A stretch of DNA of 64,000 nucleotides from Levilactobacillus yonginensis (GTDB lineage Bacteria; Bacillota; Bacilli; Lactobacillales; Lactobacillaceae): assembly GCF_964065165.1 (NCBI RefSeq), contig NZ_OZ061549.1:434001-498000 (forward strand). The letters are read 5' to 3'. The notes beneath the pieces were generated by a model. The model ran no database searches. It was not told where the DNA came from and worked only from the letters and a program-made list of their open reading frames with translations. The position numbers and the translations under genes are program-made. Position 1 is the stretch's first letter. The number at the start of each line of letters is the position of its first letter. This document shows positions 39,123 through 47,070 of the stretch, piece by piece.

Positions 39123-40091
39123 ATGAAGGTTAACAAATTGATTGTCTCGGCACTGACGATTTTAAGTGTTTCCACTATGGGACTCGCAACGGTTGCGTCC
39201 AATGCGGATACGGCGTTGGCGAAGACCAAGGCAGCAAAAATCGTTAAGACGACTACATATAAGGCTAAGCAGAAGGTTCACATTACCAAAGGAAGTCTAT
39301 ACACTACAGCTAAGCTCACGAAGGTTTCTCACAAGGCTAAGAATTATAGGCACACGACATTCTACCGAATCAAGAAGGCCAAGGTCGTTAAGAGTAACAA
39401 GAAAAAAGCTGTATACAATTACGTTAAATCTACGAATGGTAAGACCAAGGGCTGGATCTGGCACGGTTATGTGAAGACTGGCAAGGCTCCTAAAGCGAAG
39501 ACAAGCGAAGCTGTAACCTCGAGTGCTAAGTCAAGTTCAAGCTCTTCTGTAAGCTCAAGTAATAAGATTAGTACGAGCAAGCTGAAGAGTATGAAAAAGA
39601 TCATGAAGAATTCCAGTAATCCAGCAGTAATTAATAATTGGCTGCTTAAGCCTGGTAAAAAGGGCTCTGGAGCATTAACTGATTCTAAAGGATACTTGAA
39701 AGTTGCTAAGGGAACTCAAAAGTATATGTTAGATGATAGTGAATATGTTGGAACCTTGTCTAATGGGCACCGTGTATTGGGACAAACAGTCCATCAAAAA
39801 TATGCGTTTGAAGTTATGCCTGGGATACATTCTAATAGCGAAACCTTTAGTAATTCTTCTAATCATTGGAAACTTTATTTTGTTTCTGGAAATGGCAAAA
39901 ATGACAAGAAGATTTTGGCTGAACCACATATTGGGTTTAAATATGTTAGTGATTTGGATGAATCTTTGAAACCCGCTTTGGGCAGTATTCCTTTAAATAT
40001 TAAATCTTCTTCTAATTCTATTTTATATAATTGGAAGACTAAAACTGTTTTAGTCAATAAAGTAGCGGCTGAAAGTGGATTGTGGGGATAA
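39123..40091 (+). CDS. Secreted protein with basic repeat-like domain, unknown function
   Basis: The 322-residue protein has a signal peptide (about 1-33, MKVNKLIVSALTIL… with a hydrophobic core). A very Lys-rich β-type domain follows (about 40-130, KVHITKGSLYT … GWIWHGYVKTG), resembling the SH3-like cell-wall-binding segments of lactobacillus surface proteins. Then come a Ser-rich linker (about 140-160) and an unrecognised C-terminal domain. Base composition changes sharply inside the gene: by hand count 34/60 G+C at 39181-39240 against 16/60 at 39841-39900, suggesting a chimeric origin. ATG at 39123 after GGAGG. The IS element inserted 40 bases beyond its stop codon. Confidence 0.75.
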   Translation: MKVNKLIVSALTILSVSTMGLATVASNADTALAKTKAAKIVKTTTYKAKQKVHITKGSLYTTAKLTKVSHKAKNYRHTTFYRIKKAKVVKSNKKKAVYNYVKSTNGKTKGWIWHGYVKTGKAPKAKTSEAVTSSAKSSSSSSVSSSNKISTSKLKSMKKIMKNSSNPAVINNWLLKPGKKGSGALTDSKGYLKVAKGTQKYMLDDSEYVGTLSNGHRVLGQTVHQKYAFEVMPGIHSNSETFSNSSNHWKLYFVSGNGKNDKKILAEPHIGFKYVSDLDESLKPALGSIPLNIKSSSNSILYNWKTKTVLVNKVAAESGLWG

Positions 40092-40123
40092 TTAAACAAT
40101 AGAAATCAATAAAAAATATTCTA

Positions 40124-40131
40124 AATTGTTA
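40124..40131. repeat. Left target-site duplication of the IS256-family element
   Basis: AATTGTTA immediately outside the left IS end, repeated exactly at 41471-41478. Confidence 0.85.
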
Positions 40132-41470
40132 GGGAGTGTCAAATTTTTTGTGTAAATGGAAGTCCTCTCCCATTAGCTAGTTTCTAATACATGGATTCTA
40201 ACGTGTCCTGAATTTGCTTAAAACCTCGATGCGTTCGCTCAAAATTTTGGCCGTTGTAGTCACGAATAACTGTGACCAGAACTCGTTCTAGCGCTGGTTC
40301 ATTTGGAAATTGTTCTTTCTTCTTTGTCTGTCGTTTTAGCTTCTTGTTGAACGATTCAATGAGATTTGTGCTGTAGATGCTACTGCGTATCGCAGCTGGA
40401 AACGTGAAACAGGTCAAGAGATGAAGATTATCTTCTAGCTTGTTCGTTACTTTTGGATACGTCTTTTGCCACTTGTCTATGAAGTCAGCTAAGGCTTGTT
40501 TTGCGTCGTCCATGGTAGCTGCTTGATGGATCAGTTTGAAGTCGTTAAGAACCTCTTGTCGGTCCTTAGTTCGAACGTGAGCTTCAATGTTCCGACTGAC
40601 GTGGATCAGGCACTGCTGGAGCTTAGCCTTAGGGAAGTGGTCACCAATTGTGTTGGTAAGGCCGACTAAGCCATCGGCCACGAATAAGAGGACTTCCTTT
40701 ACACCACGCTGCTGGATGTCCACGAGAAGCTCTTCCCAAACGGTACTGGATTCAGTTGGAGCGACTTGGTATGCTAGGACCTCTTTCATTCCATTTGGTC
40801 GAATGCCAATGGCGATATGCACGGCTTCTTTAGCCACTGAGTCCCGGCGAAGTGGTAAGTATGTTGCGTCCACATAAATGACTGCGTATCGGCTCGCTAG
40901 AGGACGCGTTTTGAAGGCGTTGACCTGTTGGTCAACGACCTTCGTGAGGTTCGAAACCGTTTGTGATGTGTAATGAGCCCCATACATTTTCTCAATCAAA
41001 TCCGCAATCTCACTAGTGGTAATCCCTTTTTCGTAGAGCTGGACAACAGTAGCCTCTAAGCCATCCGTTTGTCGTTGATAGCTCGGGATAGTTTTCGTAT
41101 TAAAAATACCATTTCGATCGCGTGGAATCTCCAAATTTAATTCTCCATACTTAGTCTTAAAGGTCCGCAGATAATGCCCATTGCGTGAATTGCCGCTGTT
41201 AAAACCTTGGCGATCATAAGGCTCATAACCGAGGAACGACGAAAGTTCCTCGTGCATTAAATCATTGATGGCCGTTTCCAAATGTTGCCGAAAAACTTCA
41301 TCTAAATCTTGCTTTTGTGCTAGTGCTGCCATAATTTCTTTGTTAAACTGAGTCATGGGGAAAGCCTCCTATGTCCTATGAAGTGAGTGTGGTTGCTAAC
41401 TATCATAAGGGAGAGGCTTTCCCTTTTCAATTGCTTATTTTTCTATTTACACATAATTATTTAAACACCC
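40132..41470 (-). mobile_element. Intact IS256-family insertion sequence (1339 bp)
   Basis: Bounded by imperfect terminal inverted repeats: the left end GGGAGTGTCAAATTTT… and the right end, read inward on the minus strand, GGGTGTTTAAATAATT…, both followed by GTGTAAAT. Flanked by the exact 8-bp duplication AATTGTTA, as expected for IS256-type insertion. Contains one full-length transposase on the minus strand. The preserved duplication and open transposase indicate a recent insertion. Confidence 0.92.
40184..41356 (-). CDS. IS256 family transposase
   Basis: The 390-residue protein has the Mutator/IS256 DDE catalytic triad: D163 in YVDATY, D228 in VADGLVG, and E334 in STNLIESFNKK, with the usual CLIHVSRN segment between the second and third. 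The N-terminal half carries the DNA-binding region. Length is normal and there is no frameshift, so it is probably active. Confidence 0.96.
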   Translation of the reverse strand: MTQFNKEIMAALAQKQDLDEVFRQHLETAINDLMHEELSSFLGYEPYDRQGFNSGNSRNGHYLRTFKTKYGELNLEIPRDRNGIFNTKTIPSYQRQTDGLEATVVQLYEKGITTSEIADLIEKMYGAHYTSQTVSNLTKVVDQQVNAFKTRPLASRYAVIYVDATYLPLRRDSVAKEAVHIAIGIRPNGMKEVLAYQVAPTESSTVWEELLVDIQQRGVKEVLLFVADGLVGLTNTIGDHFPKAKLQQCLIHVSRNIEAHVRTKDRQEVLNDFKLIHQAATMDDAKQALADFIDKWQKTYPKVTNKLEDNLHLLTCFTFPAAIRSSIYSTNLIESFNKKLKRQTKKKEQFPNEPALERVLVTVIRDYNGQNFERTHRGFKQIQDTLESMY

Positions 41471-41478
41471 AATTGTTA
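41471..41478. repeat. Right target-site duplication of the IS256-family element
   Basis: AATTGTTA directly after the right IS end; copy of 40124-40131. Confidence 0.85.
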
Positions 41479-41648
41479 GGGCGTACTATATGCATGTAGA
41501 TAAAAAGTAATGTATGTAGAGCTTGTCTACCATAAGGTCCAAAAATTCGAAACAAGTAGGTGAGGTGATAACCGCTTAGGTTGTCATCTGTACTAGTCCC
41601 TGTCAAGTTGATGGATGAAATACTATAATTTTTGTAGATGTGATTAAG

Positions 41649-41690
41649 CGGCTTCACCGCGGTATTCAACCGCGGTGGAGCCGTTTCTTT
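41649..41690 (+). terminator. Rho-independent terminator
   Basis: A 15-base arm CGGCTTCACCGCGGT (41649-41663) with ACCGCGGTGGAGCCG (41669-41683) and a T-rich tail. No gene is seen just upstream (41479-41648), so before the IS insertion it may have ended the transcript of the secreted protein at 39123. Confidence 0.8.
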
Positions 41691-41755
41691 GGTTCTAAAA
41701 TATCTGTTGTTGGTAATCAATCCATTTGATTACTGGCAACAGATATTTTAGAACC
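41691..41755 (+). repeat. 65-base hairpin with 30-bp stem
   Basis: Left arm 41691-41720 (GGTTCTAAAATATCTG…) pairs with right arm 41726-41755 (…AGATATTTTAGAACC) around a 5-base loop. All 30 positions pair on the plus strand, 27 as Watson-Crick and 3 as G-U. Starts directly after the preceding terminator's T run. Function unknown: small inverted-repeat element or RNA hairpin. The rest of the gap to 41901 shows only a 33-bp repeat. Confidence 0.9.
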
Positions 41756-41795
41756 CAATGATTACGTTGAGCGGCTTTTTGACGATTGTTAAAAG

Positions 41796-41828
41796 ACAAA
41801 TAGCACCACTATCTGAATTAGAGAATAA
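41796..41828. repeat. 33-bp direct repeat, left copy
   Basis: ACAAATAGCACCACTATCTG… matches 44103-44135 at 31 of 33 positions in the same orientation. The two copies bracket the three small secreted-protein genes. Confidence 0.85.
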
Positions 41829-41901
41829 GGGTACATAGAACTGCAGCAATGTGACCTAACAATCATGGTGTTCTTGGTATTGTGATAGCTCAGTTATTGA
41901 G

Positions 41902-42501
41902 TTAATCATTGGTTCCCAAGTTATGCCATTTCTTATTCGAGTACTTGTACGCAGTGATCTTCTTGGATGATACGACGTCCCATTTGTGTTTAGTAGGGAT
42001 AACGTGACTGCCGTATTTAAAGATGACCTGCTTCTTTTGCGTTGGCTTGAGGTAGGAAGCAGTGCTATGGGTCTTTTTGTCGTAACTCGTGTTGAACTTC
42101 TTCATGCCATTGTAAGCTTCAACCCGATAGCCATGAAACTTCTTGTAGCGAGGGTGCTTACCTATTTGATACCAATTTGAGCCATGCTTTGTGACTGAAT
42201 AGACCGCCTTGGACGAAGACTTATACTTCCCAGACGTCAAAACCCAATCATAGTTACTGCTTGGGCGTCCAAGCTTGTAATGGGCCCCTGGTAATATTTT
42301 GTAGGTAGCAAGAACCTTGTCATTCTTGTAAGATGGGTAACCAGGCTTGATTTTACTGACGGTAATCGGCTTGCGAATAGTTACCCAGTGGTTGATTGCC
42401 CAGTATTGCCTGAATGCTGCGGCGGCCGGACTGGGAATAGTTAAAAATAGGCTGGCCGAGAGGGTGACAGCCGCTAAGGTGAAACCTTTATGTAGATTCA
42501 T
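41902..42501 (-). CDS. Small secreted basic protein, unknown function
   Basis: A 199-residue protein with a signal peptide (MNLHKGFTLAAVTLSASLFL…, cleavage likely after SPAAAA near residue 30) and a mature part rich in Lys, Tyr, Ser and Trp. Two related segments are visible (YKILPGAHYKLGRPSSNYDWVL and VIFKYGSHVIPTKHKWDVV), suggesting a duplicated β-type cell-wall or surface module. Start taken at 42501 because AAGGAG precedes it; the frame extends to 42555 without a site. Divergent from the secreted pair at 42925. Confidence 0.72.
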   Translation of the reverse strand: MNLHKGFTLAAVTLSASLFLTIPSPAAAAFRQYWAINHWVTIRKPITVSKIKPGYPSYKNDKVLATYKILPGAHYKLGRPSSNYDWVLTSGKYKSSSKAVYSVTKHGSNWYQIGKHPRYKKFHGYRVEAYNGMKKFNTSYDKKTHSTASYLKPTQKKQVIFKYGSHVIPTKHKWDVVSSKKITAYKYSNKKWHNLGTND

Positions 42502-42924
42502 TAGAATCGCTCCTTCATGCGTTACAACACTAATCATCTCGCGGTCAGCGTTCATAGAATTAGCTTACTATTTTGTGGACCTTTAGTAAATAGGGTTCGT
42601 AACCATATCCGGTAAATTATTTCATCTCGATAATATTTTCTAAAACAAAGTAAAATAAGGTGATAATTTAAATTATAAAGAAAAAAGTGAATCAAAGCAC
42701 ATGTTGAATCGATAAATGTATTGCAGTATTATTTATATAGACTTTTAAACAATTAACATTTTCACCTTCAATCGCATGTTCAAACTTTTCCATCGCCTCG
42801 AGCAGAAATCGAACTGTGGAAGTAACACTGGGTTTCAAGCAGTTAAAAACGAGCGGATAAACGGTAGTGGAAACAGTGGTTTTTAAAAGCAAACAAATTT
42901 ACTTAGTTAAAGGGAGCAAAACTT
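42502..42924. other. A+T-rich divergent intergenic region
   Basis: Separates the minus-strand secreted gene from the plus-strand secreted pair. It is strongly A+T-rich and should contain promoters for both directions. A possible minus-strand pair is TTTACT and TAAGCT near 42560-42590. No gene or family repeat is seen. Confidence 0.4.
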
Positions 42925-43359
42925 ATGAAGAAGTTATTAGTAATGGCTGCGGTAAGTCTATCAATTGGCCTGCCACTGGCATTGAATGCGCCAGCCACGG
43001 CTCATGCCGCCAAGTGGCACCAGGGGACGCCAAAAGTGTTGCGTGGCACTTGGGAACGCAGAGTTACGGTAGGTAAAGGAAAGTCTCAGTTTAAAGCAAC
43101 AGATGGTGTGAAAATTATTAAGAAGGGACTGAACGCTTATTACGTGGGCGATCCGTTTGTTCTTGGCAAGATAAAGTATCAGAAGGCCAGCAAACATATC
43201 TATGTCCTTAAAGGCATTGAGATGATTAACTCATTGAAGCCCTACAAAGTTCGAGTTCAACAGGTAGGTAAGCGACTGAAGTATGTAGAATATTATCAGA
43301 CCAAGACTGGTCAGTTCGATAAAATGGGTAAGATGGGCGCCTGGTTATCTAAAAAATAG
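42925..43359 (+). CDS. Small secreted protein, paralogue 1
   Basis: A 144-residue protein with a signal peptide MKKLLVMAAVSLSIGLPLAL… ending at AHAA (near 29) and a basic mature domain. The mature start KWHQGTPKVLRGTW is nearly the same as KYHQGMPKALRGKW in the next gene. Length and pattern match the small secreted proteins common in Levilactobacillus and Lactiplantibacillus accessory regions; no function is known. AAAGGGAGC precedes the ATG. Confidence 0.75.
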   Translation: MKKLLVMAAVSLSIGLPLALNAPATAHAAKWHQGTPKVLRGTWERRVTVGKGKSQFKATDGVKIIKKGLNAYYVGDPFVLGKIKYQKASKHIYVLKGIEMINSLKPYKVRVQQVGKRLKYVEYYQTKTGQFDKMGKMGAWLSKK

Positions 43360-43410
43360 GTGGCTGGTAGTTAGCAGTTGACTAGCTATTGTAGTAGGGG
43401 AGAATCTATC

Positions 43411-43854
43411 ATGAAAAAAATATTGACAATCATTGCAGCTGCTTCGATGGGAATGGCATTAGGTATGCTGTCTCAGTCACAATCAACGGCTCAAGCGGCG
43501 AAGTACCATCAAGGTATGCCTAAGGCTCTACGCGGTAAGTGGATTATGCCTAAAAACGAGCGTTGGAAATTATCAAATGAAGACGGGGTTTTAAAGTATT
43601 TTAAGGTTTCAAACAGTAAGTTTATTGTGAAACAACCCGATACGAACGACACGTACTTGTCACCGCGTTACAAGAAAGCCTCTAAAGGGCACTACACGGT
43701 GCTGACACACTATAAAATCATCAGTACAATAGTCAAAGGACGCGTTTTTAAAAACAAAAACAATGTGAAAATGAAGTTTACCTTGAAGAAGGGACTATTG
43801 AGTATTAAAGGTAACAATAGTCTCTCTGATTTTCATTATCAGCGCATTAAGTAA
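43411..43854 (+). CDS. Small secreted protein, paralogue 2
   Basis: A 147-residue protein with a signal peptide (MKKILTIIAAASMGMALGML…, cleavage near AQAA) and a basic mature domain starting KYHQGMPKALRGKW. A tandem paralogue of the gene 51 bases upstream, diverged through the rest of its length. ATG at 43411 after AGGGGAGA; the frame opens at 43378 without a site. Function unknown. Confidence 0.75.
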   Translation: MKKILTIIAAASMGMALGMLSQSQSTAQAAKYHQGMPKALRGKWIMPKNERWKLSNEDGVLKYFKVSNSKFIVKQPDTNDTYLSPRYKKASKGHYTVLTHYKIISTIVKGRVFKNKNNVKMKFTLKKGLLSIKGNNSLSDFHYQRIK

Positions 43855-44019
43855 GGGGCCAAGCACATAAATCTATTAGTAATTAAGAGTGCCCTCTTTA
43901 TTTAGTAATCAGACGAAACTTTAGCCAACAGTGAAAAATCGCCCTCTATACCAAAGGGCAAGTCACTTTAAAAAGCTAACAGAGAGAATTGACTGCTGAC
44001 AAAACACCTCGAACTGTTT

Positions 44020-44064
44020 AAAAGCGTTACCCGAATGGCATTCACATTCGGGTAACGCTTTTTT
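44020..44064 (+). terminator. Strong Rho-independent terminator
   Basis: Perfect 18-bp stem (AAAAGCGTTACCCGAATG at 44020-44037 with 44045-44062) with a T run. It ends the secreted-protein pair. Confidence 0.92.
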
Positions 44065-44102
44065 AATACAATGCTATGCGAGCCGAATGAGATGCTTAAA
44101 GC

Positions 44103-44135
44103 ACAAATAGCGCCACTATCTGAAATAGAGAATAA
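44103..44135. repeat. 33-bp direct repeat, right copy
   Basis: Same orientation as 41796-41828, 31 of 33 bases equal. It is followed by GGTAAAATAG, which may serve as a -10 for the rbgA transcript. Confidence 0.85.
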
Positions 44136-44372
44136 ATGGTAAAATAGACTAGTTACTCAGTTCTTCTGTTAGCTTTTAATTTACCTGCAAACAAAGCGGG
44201 TGAAGACTAGCCGTATCGAGCAATTCAGCATGAAAAACGAATTCATGAATTTGCCAAGAAAGTGGTATCGCAAACGGCTAGAATATGCCCGAAATAGAAT
44301 GGACATATGGCAATTTTGACTATTTTAAGAACACCAAGGCGTCAAACCCTTGGTATCAAAGGAGAAAAACTT
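44136..44372 (+). other. Leader region of rbgA with inverted repeats and a possible micro-ORF
   Basis: About 240 bases. An inverted pair CTAGCCGT (44207-44214) and ACGGCTAG (44274-44281) encloses 59 bases. The segment AAAGTGGTATCGCA (about 44259-44272) resembles the T-box antiterminator core, differing only by transitions, but no specifier stem or terminator is evident. A GTG frame 44200-44319 would encode a basic 39-residue peptide (MKTSRIEQFSMKNEFMNLPR…). A short CCAAGG/CCTTGG hairpin lies just before the rbgA ribosome-binding site. Its role is unresolved. Confidence 0.35.
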
Positions 44373-45236
44373 ATGAGCATTATTCAATGGTTCCCCGGTC
44401 ATATGGCCAAGGCCATCCGTCAAATGGAGGAAAACGTCCACCTTGTAGACATCGTTTTCGAACTGGTCGACGCTCGGATTCCCGCTTCTTCACGTAATCC
44501 CGAGGTGGCCCGCATTGCACGGGACAAGCCCCATCTGATCATCATGACCAAGAAGGACCTGGCCGATCCACAACAAACTGCTGCTTGGCAACGGTACTAT
44601 CATTCTCAGAACCAAGCCGTCATCGCCATCGATTCCCGGGCCAACGTGACTCCCAAACAAATCACCAAAATTGCGGCTAGTATTTTAGCCGACAAGCTCG
44701 CGGCTGAAAAGGGAAAAGGCCTGAAGGAACGCCCGATGCGGGCCATGACCGTTGGGGTCCCTAACGTTGGGAAGTCTACGTTACTGAACCACCTGGTCAA
44801 TCATAAGGCAGCCCAGGTAGGCGACACCCCTGGAGTAACTAAGTCCCAACAGTGGTTGCGTTCCAACAAAAACCTGGAACTGCTCGACACCCCTGGTATC
44901 CTCTGGCCCAAGTTCAAGGATCAAGAAACCGCTCAAAAACTAGCCTTAACTGGTGCTATCAAAGAAAAGCTCTATGAAAAAGATGACGTGGCACTCTTTG
45001 CCCTCAAGTTCTTCCGGAACTACCATCGACCAGCACTGATCGACCGGTACCGTTTGACTGACGCCGACTTAGAGTTGAATGATGTCGACCTTCTGATGAA
45101 AATCACGGAGAAGGTCGGCATGCGTGACGACTACCTTCGGGCTAGCGAACGTTTGATTCTGGACGCCCGCCACAAAAAGCTTGGTGGCTTCACCCTGGAC
45201 CGGGCTCCCGAGGTAGGCGATACGCCCAATGACTAA
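44373..45236 (+). CDS. rbgA: Ribosome biogenesis GTPase RbgA (YlqF)
   Basis: Circularly permuted GTPase needed for late 50S assembly. The 287-residue protein has [16 protein letters not shown], then the permuted order G4 (TKKDL), G1 (GVPNVGKST), G3 (DTPGIL) and a C-terminal ANTAR-like helical domain. ATG at 44373 after AAAGGAGA; the frame extends upstream to 44307 without support. Overlaps rnhB by 8 bp; rbgA-rnhB-dprA-topA is a classic Firmicutes order. Confidence 0.95.
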   Translation: MSIIQWFPGHMAKAIRQMEENVHLVDIVFELVDARIPASSRNPEVARIARDKPHLIIMTKKDLADPQQTAAWQRYYHSQNQAVIAIDSRANVTPKQITKIAASILADKLAAEKGKGLKERPMRAMTVGVPNVGKSTLLNHLVNHKAAQVGDTPGVTKSQQWLRSNKNLELLDTPGILWPKFKDQETAQKLALTGAIKEKLYEKDDVALFALKFFRNYHRPALIDRYRLTDADLELNDVDLLMKITEKVGMRDDYLRASERLILDARHKKLGGFTLDRAPEVGDTPND

Positions 45237-46014
45237 GCAACCCAGCCTCAGCAGTTTGAAGCAGGACCTTGCGGATGTCACTAGCCTAGCTGACCCCCGT
45301 CTGGTTCCATTAGCGGCCGACTCACGCAAGGGGGCGCAATCCCTTCTGAATCAGATCAAACGCCGTGTCGCGAAAGCTGAGGCAGCAGAGCAGGCATTTC
45401 AGGAGCGACTGCACTACGAACGACCCCTCTGGGATGCCAATCAACTCGTGGCTGGTATCGATGAGGTCGGGCGGGGACCGTTAGCTGGTCCCGTGGTAAC
45501 GAGCGCGGTCATCTTACCCCAGGACTTTGACATCCCCTTAGTCAATGACTCCAAACAACTAACTCCTAAAGAACGTGAGCACCTATACCCGTTGATTCTG
45601 GCTCAGGCAACCGCCGTCAGCATTGGCATCGGGAGCGCCCAACTGATTGATCAAATCAACATCTATCAGGCAACTCGAGTTGCCATGCAGCGCGCCGTCT
45701 TGGGTCTCGGCGTGGCCCCACAGCATCTCATTGTGGACGCCATGCAGATTCCCGTTGATCTCCCGCAAACGCGGTTGATCAAGGGGGACGCCAAGAGTGC
45801 CAGCGTAGCGGCCGCCAGCATCGTGGCCAAGGTCTACCGGGACCATCTCATGGACACCTACGACGTGCTATATCCCGGCTATGGCTTTACTAAGAATGCC
45901 GGTTACGGGACAGCGGAACACTTACAAGGTTTAGCCGACCGGGGGGTCACCCCGATTCACCGCCGAACTTTTTCACCAGTTCAAAAAATTATTGCCAACG
46001 AATCACGGAGTTAA
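45229..46014 (+). CDS. rnhB: Ribonuclease HII
   Basis: Removes ribonucleotides from DNA-RNA hybrids. The 261-residue protein has the RNase HII signature [15 protein letters not shown] (catalytic Asp and Glu), [12 protein letters not shown], and [21 protein letters not shown]. It has an N-terminal extension of about 75 residues, the TBP-like substrate-binding domain. Confidence 0.95.
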   Translation: MTKQPSLSSLKQDLADVTSLADPRLVPLAADSRKGAQSLLNQIKRRVAKAEAAEQAFQERLHYERPLWDANQLVAGIDEVGRGPLAGPVVTSAVILPQDFDIPLVNDSKQLTPKEREHLYPLILAQATAVSIGIGSAQLIDQINIYQATRVAMQRAVLGLGVAPQHLIVDAMQIPVDLPQTRLIKGDAKSASVAAASIVAKVYRDHLMDTYDVLYPGYGFTKNAGYGTAEHLQGLADRGVTPIHRRTFSPVQKIIANESRS

Positions 46015-46042
46015 TCCTTAAAAGGGATAGGAGGTTGCAGCC

Positions 46043-46924
46043 ATGCAACTGACACTTCGTGATTTTTTCATGCGTTTACCACTAATTCAAGGAATCGGTT
46101 CCCGCACGGCACTGGCCTGCTGGCGGTGGGTGGAACGGCACCCTGAATTGGCCGATATTGGTCCCACTGAGCTCACCAGCATGCTCGCAGACTTAACGCT
46201 CACCGCTCAGCGTTCTCAGCAACTTAAGACTAGTCTATTCACCGTGGAACTCAACCGGCAGGTCACTGAAAACCTGAAGCACACTGGGTGCCTGACCATC
46301 GTGGACGCAGCGTATCCCGTCCAGCTTAAAGAAACATTTAATCCACCAGTTGTCCTGTACTTTCTTGGGGACGTCCGCTTCTTTCAGGGACCTCAGTTGG
46401 CCGTCGTCGGTTCGCGGCAGCCCACACCGTATGCATTACGGGCCATGAGAATGTTACTACCGCCAGTGGTGGAACATCGACTCTGCCTGGTCTCGGGTCT
46501 GGCTCAAGGGGTCGACACCTTAGCACATCAAGTGGCTTTAGCCCACCGGGGTCACACCATTGCCGTGATTGGGACCGGCCTCGACAAATGCTATCCGGCT
46601 GCTAACCGCGACCTCATGGACTTGCTAGTTCGCGACCACTTGGTCCTATCCGAGTATCCTTGGGGGACGGCAGGGGCTCGCCATCACTTTCCCGAACGCA
46701 ACCGCATCATCGCGGGGCTAGCGCAGAGCGTACTGGTGGTCGAGGCAGCGCATCATTCGGGCAGTCTGATCACGGCCAATATCGGCCTCCAGGAGAACCG
46801 CAACGTCCTCGCTGTTCCGGGGGCCGTCGACAATCCCAATTCGGTGGGAACCAACGAATTAATTTTAGCGGGAGCAAAACCAATCTTGAATCCCGAACAT
46901 ATAATAGAAGAATTTTTTAGTTGA
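46043..46924 (+). CDS. dprA: DNA-processing protein DprA
   Basis: Loads RecA on incoming single-stranded DNA during natural transformation. The 293-residue protein has an N-terminal SAM-like region and the Rossmann-fold core with VVGSRQPTPYALRAM, VSGLAQGVDTLAHQVAL, IAVIGTGLDKCYPAAN, FPERNRIIAGLAQSVLVVEA and SGSLITANIGLQENRNVLAVPG. No C-terminal winged helix is present, as in shorter Gram-positive forms. GGAGG precedes the ATG. Confidence 0.95.
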   Translation: MQLTLRDFFMRLPLIQGIGSRTALACWRWVERHPELADIGPTELTSMLADLTLTAQRSQQLKTSLFTVELNRQVTENLKHTGCLTIVDAAYPVQLKETFNPPVVLYFLGDVRFFQGPQLAVVGSRQPTPYALRAMRMLLPPVVEHRLCLVSGLAQGVDTLAHQVALAHRGHTIAVIGTGLDKCYPAANRDLMDLLVRDHLVLSEYPWGTAGARHHFPERNRIIAGLAQSVLVVEAAHHSGSLITANIGLQENRNVLAVPGAVDNPNSVGTNELILAGAKPILNPEHIIEEFFS

Positions 46925-47070
46925 CAAGCGCCCCCGACTTGAAATATCATGTGTGGGATTACTAGTGAAAAAATTAGCGAACTTTTAGTTCGACTTAGAA
47001 CCAAATCGATACGGTCACTGAATCCCGGTAGAGCGGGGTTTACACCTATCATTCGAGGGAGTAATGTGTT

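Noticed and set aside
44259..44272. T-box riboswitch before rbgA
   Set aside because: Only the core-like AAAGTGGTATCGCA is seen, with several transitions from consensus. No stem I specifier loop or competing terminator is visible, and rbgA is not a typical T-box target.
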